Shown: positions 24,691 through 32,970 of the stretch, piece by piece
Layout: every line of letters starts with the position of its first letter
How positions within the stretch are numbered: the stretch's first letter is position 1
Source of the DNA: Oscillospiraceae bacterium
Lineage (GTDB): Bacteria; Bacillota; Clostridia; Oscillospirales; Oscillospiraceae
Direction: 5' to 3'
NCBI GenBank assembly: GCA_017435525.1
Contig: JAFSEW010000019.1
Location: 1-57,680 of the forward strand
DNA: 57,680 bases
Translations under genes and position numbers: made by a program
Notes under the pieces: model-generated
What the model saw: only the letters and a program-made list of their open reading frames with translations
Told to the model about the DNA's origin: nothing
The model's database searches: none

Positions 24691-25765
24691 GGCCCGCAAC
24701 CGCCCCCAAGACCCTGCGCACCATGAAATCTTCCACTTTCATGGGATTGGTAGCGCAGCAGGGGTCAGCCAGGGCCGCATCCACCAGTTCCTTGGTGCGG
24801 TTTCGCACCACAGCCGGAGAAATGCCCGCCTGTGCCAAAGTATCCGGCAAATGCAATTCCCGGCGCAGCCGCACCAGTGCGTTTTTCAGATTCCGCACCG
24901 CGATGGTTTCGGCGCTGCCCCCAAGACCCGCTGCCGCGGCGATTCTGGCGTACCGGTCTGCCGCAGCGTGGGCATTGCACTCGATCACCGCCGGAAGCAG
25001 CATGGCATTGAGCCGCCCGTGGGGCAGATGAAACGCGCCCCCCAGGGCATGGGCAATGGCGTGGCACAAGCCCAGACCTGCCTGGGTAAAGGCCATGCCC
25101 GCCATGGTGGAAGCCAGATGGATCTGGGGGCGTACCGCAGTGTTTCCGCCGTAGGATGCAGGCAGCAGTGCCAGCACTGTAGCGAAGGCATCCTTGGCCA
25201 GGGCATCCGTCACGGCATTGGCGTCCAGCGCCACGAAAGCCTCCAGCGCGTGACTGATGGCGTCGAATCCCGTATCCGCCACCAGGGTTTTTGGCAGCTT
25301 TTCCAGCAGGGATGCCTCCAGAATTGCCAGATCCGGCCGCAGTCTGGAATCCACCAAGGGGTGCTTCACGCCGTTGTGGGTCAGAATGGCAAAGTCCGTC
25401 ACTTCCGACCCGGAGCCGGAGGTGGTGGGAATCGCCACGAATGTGGCATCCGTGCCGGAAAAATAGGCCATAGCCTTGGCACAGTCCATGGCGCTGCCAC
25501 CCCCCAGCGCAATCAGGGTATCCGGCTGAAAGGCCTTCAGCGCCCCGGTGCCCTCTGCCGCCAGGGTCACCGAAGGGTCAGGGGCCACTTTGTCAAAATA
25601 GCTGATCTGGGCTGCGCCGGTTCTTTGGGCAATGGCTGCTGCCGTGCCGTTTTCCATAAAAAACGGGTCTGTGACCACCATCACCTTCCGGGCATTCAGA
25701 GTTTTCAGGGCATCCAGGGCATTTTCCCCGGAAATAATCTTTGTATTGCAGACGAACTGCTTCAA
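24683..25765 (-). CDS. eutG: Iron-dependent alcohol dehydrogenase, EutG type
   Basis: It reduces acetaldehyde to ethanol and regenerates NAD+ in the microcompartment. The 360-residue protein has the nucleotide-binding GGGSAMDCAKAMAY (about 91-104) and metal ligand His residues in ISHALEAF, CHAIAHALGG and PHGRLNA. The frame is open further upstream to 25903. However, similarity to the family begins at a TTG codon (25765) preceded by AAAGGCGG with 7-base spacing, so I take that as the start. First gene of the eut operon. No clear N-terminal targeting peptide is visible. Confidence 0.88.
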   Translation of the reverse strand: MKQFVCNTKIISGENALDALKTLNARKVMVVTDPFFMENGTAAAIAQRTGAAQISYFDKVAPDPSVTLAAEGTGALKAFQPDTLIALGGGSAMDCAKAMAYFSGTDATFVAIPTTSGSGSEVTDFAILTHNGVKHPLVDSRLRPDLAILEASLLEKLPKTLVADTGFDAISHALEAFVALDANAVTDALAKDAFATVLALLPASYGGNTAVRPQIHLASTMAGMAFTQAGLGLCHAIAHALGGAFHLPHGRLNAMLLPAVIECNAHAAADRYARIAAAAGLGGSAETIAVRNLKNALVRLRRELHLPDTLAQAGISPAVVRNRTKELVDAALADPCCATNPMKVEDFMVRRVLGAVAGHG

Positions 25766-25837
25766 TGCCTCACCGCCTTTTCTGCCGCTAGTATTTCCCA
25801 AGGACAGAAAATCATACAAAAAATCCCGGATGTTGGT

Positions 25838-25866
25838 TTGACAAACGGAAGCGTATCTTCTATAGT
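25838..25866 (+). promoter_or_regulatory. Promoter of the acetyltransferase operon
   Basis: TTGACA, 17 bases, TATAGT, ending 30 bases before the start codon at 25897. The opposite strand must carry the eut promoter in the same 130-base interval, but I find only weak candidates there (for example TTGTAT and AATACT 18 bases apart). Confidence 0.7.
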
Positions 25867-25896
25867 AAACACAAGAAACGCCACAGGAGGCAGGGT

Positions 25897-26532
25897 ATGA
25901 CAAGCAGAGAAATGCAGCTGAAGGGCTATCTGTATCCTCTGGACACAGAGCTTCTGAACGCCCACAACAACGCCAAGCGCATCACCCGGCAGCTCAATGC
26001 CACTTTGGAAACGGAGCGGGACAAGCGCAGCGCCCTGGCCAAAGAGCTTTTTGCAGCCGCCGGAGAAGGCACCTATATTGAGCCGCCTTTTTACTGCGAC
26101 TACGGTATCAACACCCGGGTAGGCAAGAATTTTTACTGCAACTACGACTGCGTGTTTCTGGACTGCGGCAAAATCACCATCGGCGACAATGTGATGCTGG
26201 GCCCCAAGGTGGCGCTGTACGCCGTGAGCCACCCCATCGACCCCCAGGTGCGGATTCTGAACTATGATTATCCGGTGCCTATCACCGTGGGAAACAATGT
26301 GTGGATCGGCGGCAGCGCAGTGGTGTGCCCCGGCGTGACCATCGGCGATAATTCCATCATCGGTGCCGGCAGCGTAGTCACCAAGGATATTCCGGCAAAT
26401 GTGATCGCCGCAGGCAATCCCTGCAAAGTGATCCGCCCCATCACGGAAGAAGATACCGCATACTGGAACCAACAGCTGGCGCTGACACGGCAGTTCAGCG
26501 ACATGCTGCAAGAGGAGGAAACATCATGCTGA
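25897..26532 (+). CDS. Maltose/galactoside-type O-acetyltransferase
   Basis: A cytoplasmic acetyl-CoA-dependent transferase of the left-handed beta-helix (hexapeptide repeat) class, 211 residues, like Maa and LacA. The N-terminal helical part contains LNATLETERDKR. The catalytic His lies in ALYAVSHPIDPQVR (around residue 114). The acyl acceptor site is followed by hexapeptide turns (VWIGGSAVVCPGVTIGD) and the C-terminal IAAGNPCKVIRPIT. The physiological acceptor is unknown. It overlaps the next gene by 7 bases, so the two are probably translated together. A GGAGG site precedes the start. Confidence 0.88.
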   Translation: MTSREMQLKGYLYPLDTELLNAHNNAKRITRQLNATLETERDKRSALAKELFAAAGEGTYIEPPFYCDYGINTRVGKNFYCNYDCVFLDCGKITIGDNVMLGPKVALYAVSHPIDPQVRILNYDYPVPITVGNNVWIGGSAVVCPGVTIGDNSIIGAGSVVTKDIPANVIAAGNPCKVIRPITEEDTAYWNQQLALTRQFSDMLQEEETSC

Positions 26533-27767
26533 TCAGTGCAAAACCCGATTCCAAAGGCAAAGAAGCAGCCCTTTACCGCAGCCGTCAGCTGACGGAGTTC
26601 CGCTGGACACCCGTTGGGGATATCCCCGTTTACACCAAAGCCACCGGCAAGACCAAGCTCCCTGCAGGCAAGCCGCAGCTGGGCATGCTCTATTCCTCCC
26701 CGGAGCCTACGGATAAATTTCTTTTCGAGAATATTTCCTTTGAAACCTTCCTGGCAGCCCTGGCCAACCCGGACAGCGCCCTGTACCACAAGGATCTGGA
26801 CGGCCAGAACAATTCCTGGGCCTTTTTCGGCCTGGTGTGCAACGGTCTGGCCCGCTACGCCTTCAATATCCGCCGCAGATTTTCCACCAAACGCTGGCCC
26901 ACCGTGCCGGGGATGCGGAAAATCGCCGATGACGGCGCCTACACCGCAGAGGAAATTCAGCTGTGCGATGTGCTCTACGCCCACGGCAAGGGCAGAAGCC
27001 ATGTGGCTATGGTCACGGATGTGCTGCGGGACGAGACCGGCGTGATCCGGCAGATCGAAGTTTCCGAGGCAGTGCGCCCGGTGTGCCAGCGGAAACAGTA
27101 TGATCTGGATGTATTTTTTGAGAAATATCAGCTTTTCGCCCTGTGGCGCTACGATTTCATCGACGATGTACCTATGCCGGACCCCAGGCAGGATGCCCTG
27201 CTGCGCGCAGGCGTTCCGGCGCTTCCGGTGATCGCCCTGGACTATGGCAACAAAGCCAACTACCGCACCTATGAAGAGGTTGTCATCTCCGTATTTGGTG
27301 ACGGGGAACACGAAATTGCCATCTATCAGGCAGATGCGCTGCTGGAAAGCTGCACCATTTGCGGCACGGGCCGCATCATCCGGCACTTTGACCGGGGCTA
27401 TTACCGGGCCGTCCACACCGCCACGGGAGAAGCTGTGGAATTCTGCGTCACCGAGCCGAGAATCAGCCACCAAGTAACAGACGGCAAGCTGACCGTGCAG
27501 GCAGATCCCTGCGATCCTGAAAGCAAAATTCTCTACATGGACTTCCGGGAGGTCAGCCGCAGAGGTATTGGCCGTGTGATGAGAACCCAGGAGCAGGAGC
27601 TGTGCTACAATACCTGCTGCTCTGCCTTGGCCAAGCTGGAGGAACTGACGGAAGAAGAAAAAGAAACCGGCGTCTTCACCCGGGAAATCCCCGCCGACGC
27701 CGCCAATTTCAAGATCTATTTCGAAAACAAATACGGTGTGTGGACCCACACCATGATCCCGCTGTAA
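26526..27767 (+). CDS. Unassigned protein with NlpC/P60-like Cys/His pattern
   Basis: A 413-residue protein with no signal peptide or membrane segment. A Cys in WAFFGLVCNGLARYAF (Cys105) starts a helix. It is followed about 45 residues later by LCDVLYAHGKGRSHVAMVTDV, with His159. That order of Cys helix, Asp-x-Leu strand, then His-Val strand is the layout of NlpC/P60 and CHAP cysteine peptidases. The C-terminal half (about 230-413) is beta-rich and unrecognised. Translated in overlap with the acetyltransferase, so a joint role on a glycan or peptide substrate is possible. I cannot assign a substrate. Confidence 0.7.
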   Translation: MLISAKPDSKGKEAALYRSRQLTEFRWTPVGDIPVYTKATGKTKLPAGKPQLGMLYSSPEPTDKFLFENISFETFLAALANPDSALYHKDLDGQNNSWAFFGLVCNGLARYAFNIRRRFSTKRWPTVPGMRKIADDGAYTAEEIQLCDVLYAHGKGRSHVAMVTDVLRDETGVIRQIEVSEAVRPVCQRKQYDLDVFFEKYQLFALWRYDFIDDVPMPDPRQDALLRAGVPALPVIALDYGNKANYRTYEEVVISVFGDGEHEIAIYQADALLESCTICGTGRIIRHFDRGYYRAVHTATGEAVEFCVTEPRISHQVTDGKLTVQADPCDPESKILYMDFREVSRRGIGRVMRTQEQELCYNTCCSALAKLEELTEEEKETGVFTREIPADAANFKIYFENKYGVWTHTMIPL

Positions 27768-27770
27768 CGA

Positions 27771-27803
27771 AAAAGGGTGCTGCAAATGCAGCACCCTTTC
27801 TTT
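27771..27803. terminator. Bidirectional terminator
   Basis: A perfect 9-base stem GGGTGCTGC/GCAGCACCC with loop AAAT. It is followed by TTTCTTT on the plus strand and TTTTT on the minus strand, between the unassigned gene and the convergent histidine kinase gene. Confidence 0.85.
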
Positions 27804-30012
27804 ATGCTTCGGGGAAAATCATGGTTGCCTTGAACAGGTCGCCGTCTACCAGCAGCTGCAGCTTGCCCTTTTGCAGCTCCATCAGGTTCAAAGCAATGTT
27901 CAGCCCCAGGCCGCTGCCCTCTGTATTCCGGGAGGCATCACCCCGGACGAATCGCTCCAGCAATTCCTCGGAGCTGACATTCAGCTGCTCCCGGGAGATA
28001 TTCTTCAGAGAGATCATCACCTTGCCGTCAGCGCCCCCGATGTCGATATACAGCCGGGTACCGGGCAGGGCGTATTTCACCGCATTGCTCAGCAGGTTAC
28101 TCAGCACCCGCCAGGTGAGCCGCCCGTCCGCCATCATTCGCAGCGAACATTCCGGCGCCTGAAACACCGGGGTCAACTGCGCCGCTTCCAGCTTATCGGA
28201 AAATTCCCCCAGCGCCTGATTCACCGCTTCCACCGGGTCCACGGCAGCCAGCTCCACAGCCATATTGCCGGTGGAGGCCTTGCTCATTTCCATCAGATCG
28301 TCGATGAGCTTTTTCAGCTGCAGCGACTGCCGCTCCAGTACCTCCAGATACTGCTCCGTCTGCTCCGGCGTTTCTGCCTTTTGCAGCAGATCCACATAAT
28401 TGATGATAGAGGTCAAAGGCGTTTTAATATCATGGGAAACATTGGTCACCAGCTCCGCCTTCATCCGCTCAGACTTCATCTGCTTCCGGGCCGCTTCCAC
28501 CGCCACATCCGCCAGATCATTCAGGTGACCTGCAAATTCCCGGAAACTGCCCAGCAGCAGCTTGTCTTCCACCTTGCTTTCCAGGTTGCCCTTGCTCATA
28601 CGCTTAGTGGTTTCCAGCAGCGTGCCGAAGCAATAGGTACCATACAGTACGATGGCAATAATCACCAGCAGTCCCAGCATAACCGCGACGGCAGAATAGG
28701 TGCGCGCCACGATCATCATGATCAGCACCAGCACGAATGCCGTCAGCAGCCACTGCCAGGTCAGAGGCAGCAAAGATGCAAACCGGACCAGGCTCCGCCA
28801 CAGGAAGATCACAATTTTCTTGATGACGGCACAACCCTTTTTCAGCACCCGGATCGCCCAGGAGAACAGCTTGCGGCAAAGCGCCTTGCCGAATTCCCAC
28901 AGGCGTTTTCCCGCAGGAAGCAGCTTCTTGCACAGCAGCAAAGTCCACGCAAAGAGCTTGCACACGATCAGCCACACCAGCCGGAAGCACCAGGCGACGA
29001 AGCTGTGCTTGTACCAGAAGCCGTCGGGGGTCTTGAACTGGGCCGCGCAGCCAAAGAGGAAGCACACGATCAGCAGGCAGCCGGCATAAGCCATGGCACC
29101 CACCAGCGCCCACAGCAGCCACCAGGGATCAAAATAATCCAGATTCCACACGATCAGCTCGTAGCCTGCCCAAACCGCGAAGACCACGGCGCTGCCAACC
29201 GTACCGGCATACAGATCCAGGGGCAGCCGGTTAAAGCCCGCAGGCCGAATCTCCTCAGATTTGGGCTTTTTCGCTGCCACGCAGCACAGGTAGATCAGCA
29301 GCAGCACGAACAGCAGCAAGGATCCGGCAAACAGGCCGATGAGTTCAAACCGGTAGACCCAAAGCTGTTCCAGCAGCTCCCAAAGGCCTGCCGGGGCAAA
29401 GTCATAGGCACCGTCCATCAGGTACAAGGCAACCCGGTAATTTTCTTCCGCCCTTACCCAGCCAATTCGGACACCCCGTTCCACAGCATTTTCATCGGTA
29501 TAATGGAACCATCCATCATCCCAATAGTCCATTGGCACCGTAGCTCCGATATCGGTTTCCTGAACGACCTCATGCTTTTCCCCGTCGTAATACTTGGACT
29601 CAAACACCATGGGATAGTCGGTAAACACCACCGTTTCGTAGGCCGTTACCTGCGAACCGTCAAATCCATCCAGGTGGTAGTCCAGGCGGCGACCGTCCAT
29701 GTCCATGATCACATAGAACCATTTGCCGGGTTCAAAGTCGTTAAAGGGATGTGCATAGTACTGATTGAATCTGTTGTCCAGAAAGGCTTCGGGGCAATTG
29801 CCCAATTCCTCGCCCAGGTACCGCTGCACAAGGCTATGGGCCAGGCTTTCCAACCGCCCTTCCATCATCTGCCGGTACATGTCATCGGGTGTCTTGCTAT
29901 ACAGGTCAGAAGCTGCCAGGCCGATGATCGCCGCGCCGCTGGCAAGGCTTGTCAGCAGCAGCGCTGCCGCCAGCAGGATCGCGAAGAACTTCAAAAACAC
30001 ATTTCTTGCCAT
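27802..30012 (-). CDS. Membrane sensor histidine kinase
   Basis: A 736-residue sensor kinase. It has an N-terminal helix (about 6-28) and an extracellular sensor region (about 30-213). Several further helices follow (about 215-240, 270-305, 312-340, and two between 425 and 475), then a HAMP-like linker. The phosphoacceptor His lies in NVSHDIKTPLTS at about residue 526. The ATPase domain ends with the G2 box GSGLGLNIAL. The basic segment between the middle and last helices is unusually long. It starts one base after its response regulator, with AGGAGG upstream. The signal is unknown. Confidence 0.92.
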   Translation of the reverse strand: MARNVFLKFFAILLAAALLLTSLASGAAIIGLAASDLYSKTPDDMYRQMMEGRLESLAHSLVQRYLGEELGNCPEAFLDNRFNQYYAHPFNDFEPGKWFYVIMDMDGRRLDYHLDGFDGSQVTAYETVVFTDYPMVFESKYYDGEKHEVVQETDIGATVPMDYWDDGWFHYTDENAVERGVRIGWVRAEENYRVALYLMDGAYDFAPAGLWELLEQLWVYRFELIGLFAGSLLLFVLLLIYLCCVAAKKPKSEEIRPAGFNRLPLDLYAGTVGSAVVFAVWAGYELIVWNLDYFDPWWLLWALVGAMAYAGCLLIVCFLFGCAAQFKTPDGFWYKHSFVAWCFRLVWLIVCKLFAWTLLLCKKLLPAGKRLWEFGKALCRKLFSWAIRVLKKGCAVIKKIVIFLWRSLVRFASLLPLTWQWLLTAFVLVLIMMIVARTYSAVAVMLGLLVIIAIVLYGTYCFGTLLETTKRMSKGNLESKVEDKLLLGSFREFAGHLNDLADVAVEAARKQMKSERMKAELVTNVSHDIKTPLTSIINYVDLLQKAETPEQTEQYLEVLERQSLQLKKLIDDLMEMSKASTGNMAVELAAVDPVEAVNQALGEFSDKLEAAQLTPVFQAPECSLRMMADGRLTWRVLSNLLSNAVKYALPGTRLYIDIGGADGKVMISLKNISREQLNVSSEELLERFVRGDASRNTEGSGLGLNIALNLMELQKGKLQLLVDGDLFKATMIFPEA

Positions 30013-30708
30013 TTACCTTCCTCCTTCCATCTTGTAGCCCTGGCCCCAAACCACCTTCAGGTACCGGGGTTCCGAGGGATTGATTTCGATCTTTTCCCGC
30101 AAATGCCGGATATGCACCGCCACAGCCCCTTCGCTGCCCAGGGCAGCTTCCTTCCACACGGTTTCATAGAGTGCTGTGGTGGAATACACCTTGCCGGGAT
30201 TTTTCATCAGCAGCCGCAGGATGCTGTACTCAATGGGGGTCAGGTTCACCGGATCGCCGTCCACGCACACCTGCTTGGTGGCATCATCCAGGGTGACAGC
30301 GCCCACCGTCAGCACATGGGAAGCCTCCGGCACCCGGCTGCCCAGCTTGGCGTACCGCCGCAGCTGGGAGCGCACTCTGGCCAGCACCTCCACCGGCACA
30401 AAGGGCTTGGTGATATAATCGTCGGCACCCACATTCAGGCCCAGCACCATATCCTCCGTTTCGGATTTGGCAGTAACCAGAATAATGGGGGCGTTGGAAA
30501 CTTCCCGGATTCTGGCTGTGGCAGTGATGCCGTCCATCTGGGGCATCATCACATCCAGCAGAATCAGGTGGATGTCGTTATTTTCCACGATCTGCAAAGC
30601 CTCTTTACCGTTGAAGGCTTCGAAGAGATTGTACCCCTCGGCAGACAGGTATATTTTTAACGCATTGACGATATCCGGCTGATCGTCGCAGATCAGGATG
30701 TTATACAT
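30013..30708 (-). CDS. OmpR-family response regulator
   Basis: A 231-residue DNA-binding response regulator, partner of the adjacent kinase. The receiver domain has the acidic pair CDDQPD (8-9), the phosphorylation Asp52 in LILLDVMMP, and the Lys in VTAKSE at about residue 102. The C-terminal winged helix contains LTPIEYSILRLLMKNPGKV (about 147-165), and recognition elements follow. The start has AGAGG at 8-base spacing. Upstream DNA carries a strong promoter and TTAAG repeats, suggesting autoregulation. Confidence 0.93.
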   Translation of the reverse strand: MYNILICDDQPDIVNALKIYLSAEGYNLFEAFNGKEALQIVENNDIHLILLDVMMPQMDGITATARIREVSNAPIILVTAKSETEDMVLGLNVGADDYITKPFVPVEVLARVRSQLRRYAKLGSRVPEASHVLTVGAVTLDDATKQVCVDGDPVNLTPIEYSILRLLMKNPGKVYSTTALYETVWKEAALGSEGAVAVHIRHLREKIEINPSEPRYLKVVWGQGYKMEGGR

Positions 30709-30739
30709 AGCGGGAACCTCTTTTCTTCTTTGTGTCTAT

Positions 30740-30795
30740 ATTATACCAAGGGAATTCTTAAGATGAAAGAGGGGGAATCCTTAAAAAGTTCTTAA
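30740..30795 (-). promoter_or_regulatory. Promoter and TTAAG direct repeats upstream of the two-component genes
   Basis: On the minus strand TTTCAT (30768-30763) and TATAAT (30745-30740) are separated by 17 bases. TTAAG occurs three times in the same orientation: at 30795-30791, 30784-30780 and 30761-30757. The repeat distances are 11 and 23 bases, close to one and two helical turns. Two copies lie just upstream of the -35 box and one in the spacer. This is the arrangement of an OmpR/PhoB-type operator, and autoregulation is the obvious inference. Confidence 0.6.
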
Positions 30796-30817
30796 GGCGG
30801 TTTATTGCTTGACAAAG

Positions 30818-30929
30818 AACGGATTCTTCGACTCGCCTCCGGCTCGCTCAGAATGACATTCAGAAGCATTGGCTATCTTCATTTTTCTGTCATCCTGAGC
30901 GGAGTGAAACGAAGTCGAAGGATCCGTTT
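30818..30929. repeat. Palindromic intergenic repeat
   Basis: The left arm starts AACGGATTCTTCGACT and ends CTCAGAATGACA. The right arm (30888-30929) is its imperfect reverse complement, from TGTCATCCTGAGC to GAAGTCGAAGGATCCGTTT. The arms are about 41 bases with a 30-base centre. The CTCAGAATGACA/TGTCATTCTGAG unit also occurs inside the 6610-6814 element. Confidence 0.7.
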
Positions 30930-30931
30930 AC

Positions 30932-30964
30932 AAAAAAGCCGCCGTACCCGGAAGGGTACGGCGG
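30932..30964 (-). terminator. Terminator of the transketolase operon
   Basis: On the minus strand an 11-base stem CCGCCGTACCC/GGGTACGGCGG with a TTCC-type loop is followed by six T residues, 17 bases past the stop codon of the downstream transketolase gene. Confidence 0.88.
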
Positions 30965-30980
30965 ATAGATTTTTAAGAAA

Positions 30981-31919
30981 TTACTTGCACATTTCCTTCG
31001 CGGTAGCCACGATGTTGGCAGCGCACAGGCCGAACTGCTCCAGAACGGCAACAGCGGGGCCGGAGTGGCCAAACTCATCGTTGACACCGATGCGCTTGAC
31101 GGGAACGGGATAGTTCTCGCTCAGGCAGGAGGACACAGCTTCGCCCAGGCCGCCGATGACGGAGTGCTCTTCGCAGGTAATAACCTTGCCGCACTTCTTG
31201 GCAGCAGCGATAACCAGCTCTTCGTCCAGGGGCTTGATGGTGGCCATGTTGATGACCATGGCGTTGATGCCGGCAGCAGCCAGCTCTTCACCGGCCTTGA
31301 TTGCCTCGTAGGTCAGCAGACCGTTGGCAATGATGGCAACATCGGAACCGTCGCGGACGACTTCGCCCTTACCGATGACGAACGCAAAGTTCTCTTCATG
31401 GAACACGGGCACAGCCAGACGGCCGAAGCGCAGGTACACGGGGCCGTTCATCTCGTAAGCAGCCTTCACAGCAGCCTTAGCCTCCACATCGTCAGCGGGG
31501 CAGATAACGGTCATGCCGGGGATGGAACGCATCAGAGCGAAGTCCTCGCAGCACTGGTGGGAAGCGCCGTCCTCACCGACGGACAGGCCGCCGTGGGTAG
31601 CACCAATCTTCACGTTCAGGTGGGGGTAGCCCACGGAGTTGCGGACCTGCTCGAAAGCACGGCCGGCAGCGAACATGGCGAAGGTGGAAGCGAAGGGGAC
31701 CAGACCGGTGGTGGACAGGCCGGCAGCAGCACAGATCAGGCTGGCCTCGGCGATGCCGCAGTCAAAATGACGGTCGGGGAATGCCTTCTGGAAGGTGGAA
31801 GTCTTGGTGGCGCCTGCCAGGTCGGCATCCAGAACCACCAGATTGTCATACTGAGCGCCCAGTTCCTTCAGGGCGTTGCCGTAGCTGTCACGGGTAGCAA
31901 CTTTCTTCATGTCTGCCAT
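30981..31919 (-). CDS. Transketolase, C-terminal subunit
   Basis: The C-terminal half of a split transketolase (312 residues): the pyrimidine-binding domain (ATRDSYGNALKELG, with the catalytic Glu region FDCGIAEASLICAAAGLS at about 50-67) and the transketolase C-terminal domain. It transfers two-carbon units in the non-oxidative pentose phosphate pathway together with the N-terminal subunit. It starts 2 bases after that gene, with GGAGGG upstream. The split form is common in anaerobic bacteria. A related activity such as DXP synthase is less likely, because of the two-subunit architecture. Confidence 0.93.
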   Translation of the reverse strand: MADMKKVATRDSYGNALKELGAQYDNLVVLDADLAGATKTSTFQKAFPDRHFDCGIAEASLICAAAGLSTTGLVPFASTFAMFAAGRAFEQVRNSVGYPHLNVKIGATHGGLSVGEDGASHQCCEDFALMRSIPGMTVICPADDVEAKAAVKAAYEMNGPVYLRFGRLAVPVFHEENFAFVIGKGEVVRDGSDVAIIANGLLTYEAIKAGEELAAAGINAMVINMATIKPLDEELVIAAAKKCGKVITCEEHSVIGGLGEAVSSCLSENYPVPVKRIGVNDEFGHSGPAVAVLEQFGLCAANIVATAKEMCK

Positions 31920-31921
31920 AA

Positions 31922-32767
31922 TTACTTGCCCTCCAGTTCTGCCATAGCGGCGTTCAGTTCAGCCATAGCCTGCTCGAACTCGGCATCATTGGGTGCCTTG
32001 CCGTGCCAGCCGGCGTTGTTTTCCATGAAGCTTACGCCCTTGCCCTTGGTGGTGGACATGACGATAGCGCAGGGCTGACCCTTCACAGTCTTGGCCTCTT
32101 CCAGAGCGGCCTCGATAGCGTCGAAGTCGTGGCCGTCGATGGCAACGGTGTGGAAACCGAAGGCCAGCAGCTTGTCCACGATGGGGTAGGGGCTCATAAC
32201 ATCGGCGATGTTGCCGTCGATCTGCAGGCCGTTGTTGTCAACGATGACAACCATGTTGTCCAGCTTGTAGTGAGCAGCGAACATGCATGCTTCCCAGACC
32301 TGGCCTTCCTGGATCTCGCCGTCACCCAGCAGAGCGTAAACCCGGGCATCCTTACCGGTCTTCTTCAGGCCCAGAGCCATGCCGGTGGCAACGCTGACAC
32401 CCTGGCCCAGAGAACCGGTGGACATGTCAACGCCGGGAACCATGTTCATGTTGGGGTGGCCCTGGAGATAGGAATCGATTCTGCGCAGAGTCAGCAGGTC
32501 TTCCACGGGGAAGAAGCCACGGTTGGCCAGAGTTGCGTACAGGCCGGGGGCAGTGTGGCCCTTGGACAGCACAAAGCGGTCACGATCTTCCCACTTGGGG
32601 TTGCTGGGGTCGATGTTCATTTCCTTGAAGTACAGGTAGGTAAACATCTCAGTAGCAGACAGGCTGCCGCCGGGATGGCCGCACTTAGCCGCATGGGTGC
32701 TCTCAATGATACCCTTGCGGATCTTGCAGGCGGTCTTTTGCAGGGAAAGTTTTTCGCTTGCAGTCAT
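31922..32767 (-). CDS. Transketolase, N-terminal subunit
   Basis: The thiamine-diphosphate and metal-binding half of a split transketolase, 281 residues. It shows KCGHPGGSLSATEMFTYLYF near the N-terminus and the ThDP motif GDGEIQEGQVWEACMFA at about residue 153, with the closing VDNNGLQIDG. The C-terminal part contains STTKGKGVSFMENN. A good AGGAGG site precedes the ATG, and a promoter lies 50 bases upstream. It is translated with the C-terminal subunit as one operon. Confidence 0.94.
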   Translation of the reverse strand: MTASEKLSLQKTACKIRKGIIESTHAAKCGHPGGSLSATEMFTYLYFKEMNIDPSNPKWEDRDRFVLSKGHTAPGLYATLANRGFFPVEDLLTLRRIDSYLQGHPNMNMVPGVDMSTGSLGQGVSVATGMALGLKKTGKDARVYALLGDGEIQEGQVWEACMFAAHYKLDNMVVIVDNNGLQIDGNIADVMSPYPIVDKLLAFGFHTVAIDGHDFDAIEAALEEAKTVKGQPCAIVMSTTKGKGVSFMENNAGWHGKAPNDAEFEQAMAELNAAMAELEGK

Positions 32768-32812
32768 ATTTTATCCTCCTTGCCCCGTTTACCGGGCATA
32801 ATTTGCAACATT

Positions 32813-32841
32813 ATTCTATCACCCTTTTACCAAACTTGCAA
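32813..32841 (-). promoter_or_regulatory. Promoter of the transketolase operon
   Basis: On the minus strand TTGCAA, 17 bases, TAGAAT, ending 46 bases before the start codon. Confidence 0.6.
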
Positions 32842-32905
32842 GCATAAATTCCCAATTTGCGTCATTGACCGCAGCATCTATCCATTTTCTTCCGGCACAA
32901 AGGCA

Positions 32906-32934
32906 TTGACTTTCCGGCGTCAAACCGATAATAT
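32906..32934 (+). promoter_or_regulatory. Promoter of the Cof-type HAD gene
   Basis: TTGACT, 17 bases, TAATAT, 36 bases upstream of the start codon. The spacer contains AAACCG (32922-32927), a hexamer that also appears in the nagA and nagB promoter regions. Confidence 0.65.
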
Positions 32935-32970
32935 GAACCTATAGTGTAAAAAATTTTTGAGGTAATCACA

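Noticed and set aside
25766-25896. Cobalamin riboswitch or EutV-type antiterminator upstream of the eut operon
   Set aside because: The region is too short and lacks the B12-box and the paired AGCAANGRRGC-type hairpins.
27871-30660. 929-codon plus-strand frame opposite the two-component genes
   Set aside because: Longest frame of the window but an antisense artefact. The minus strand carries intact kinase and response-regulator motifs and promoter.
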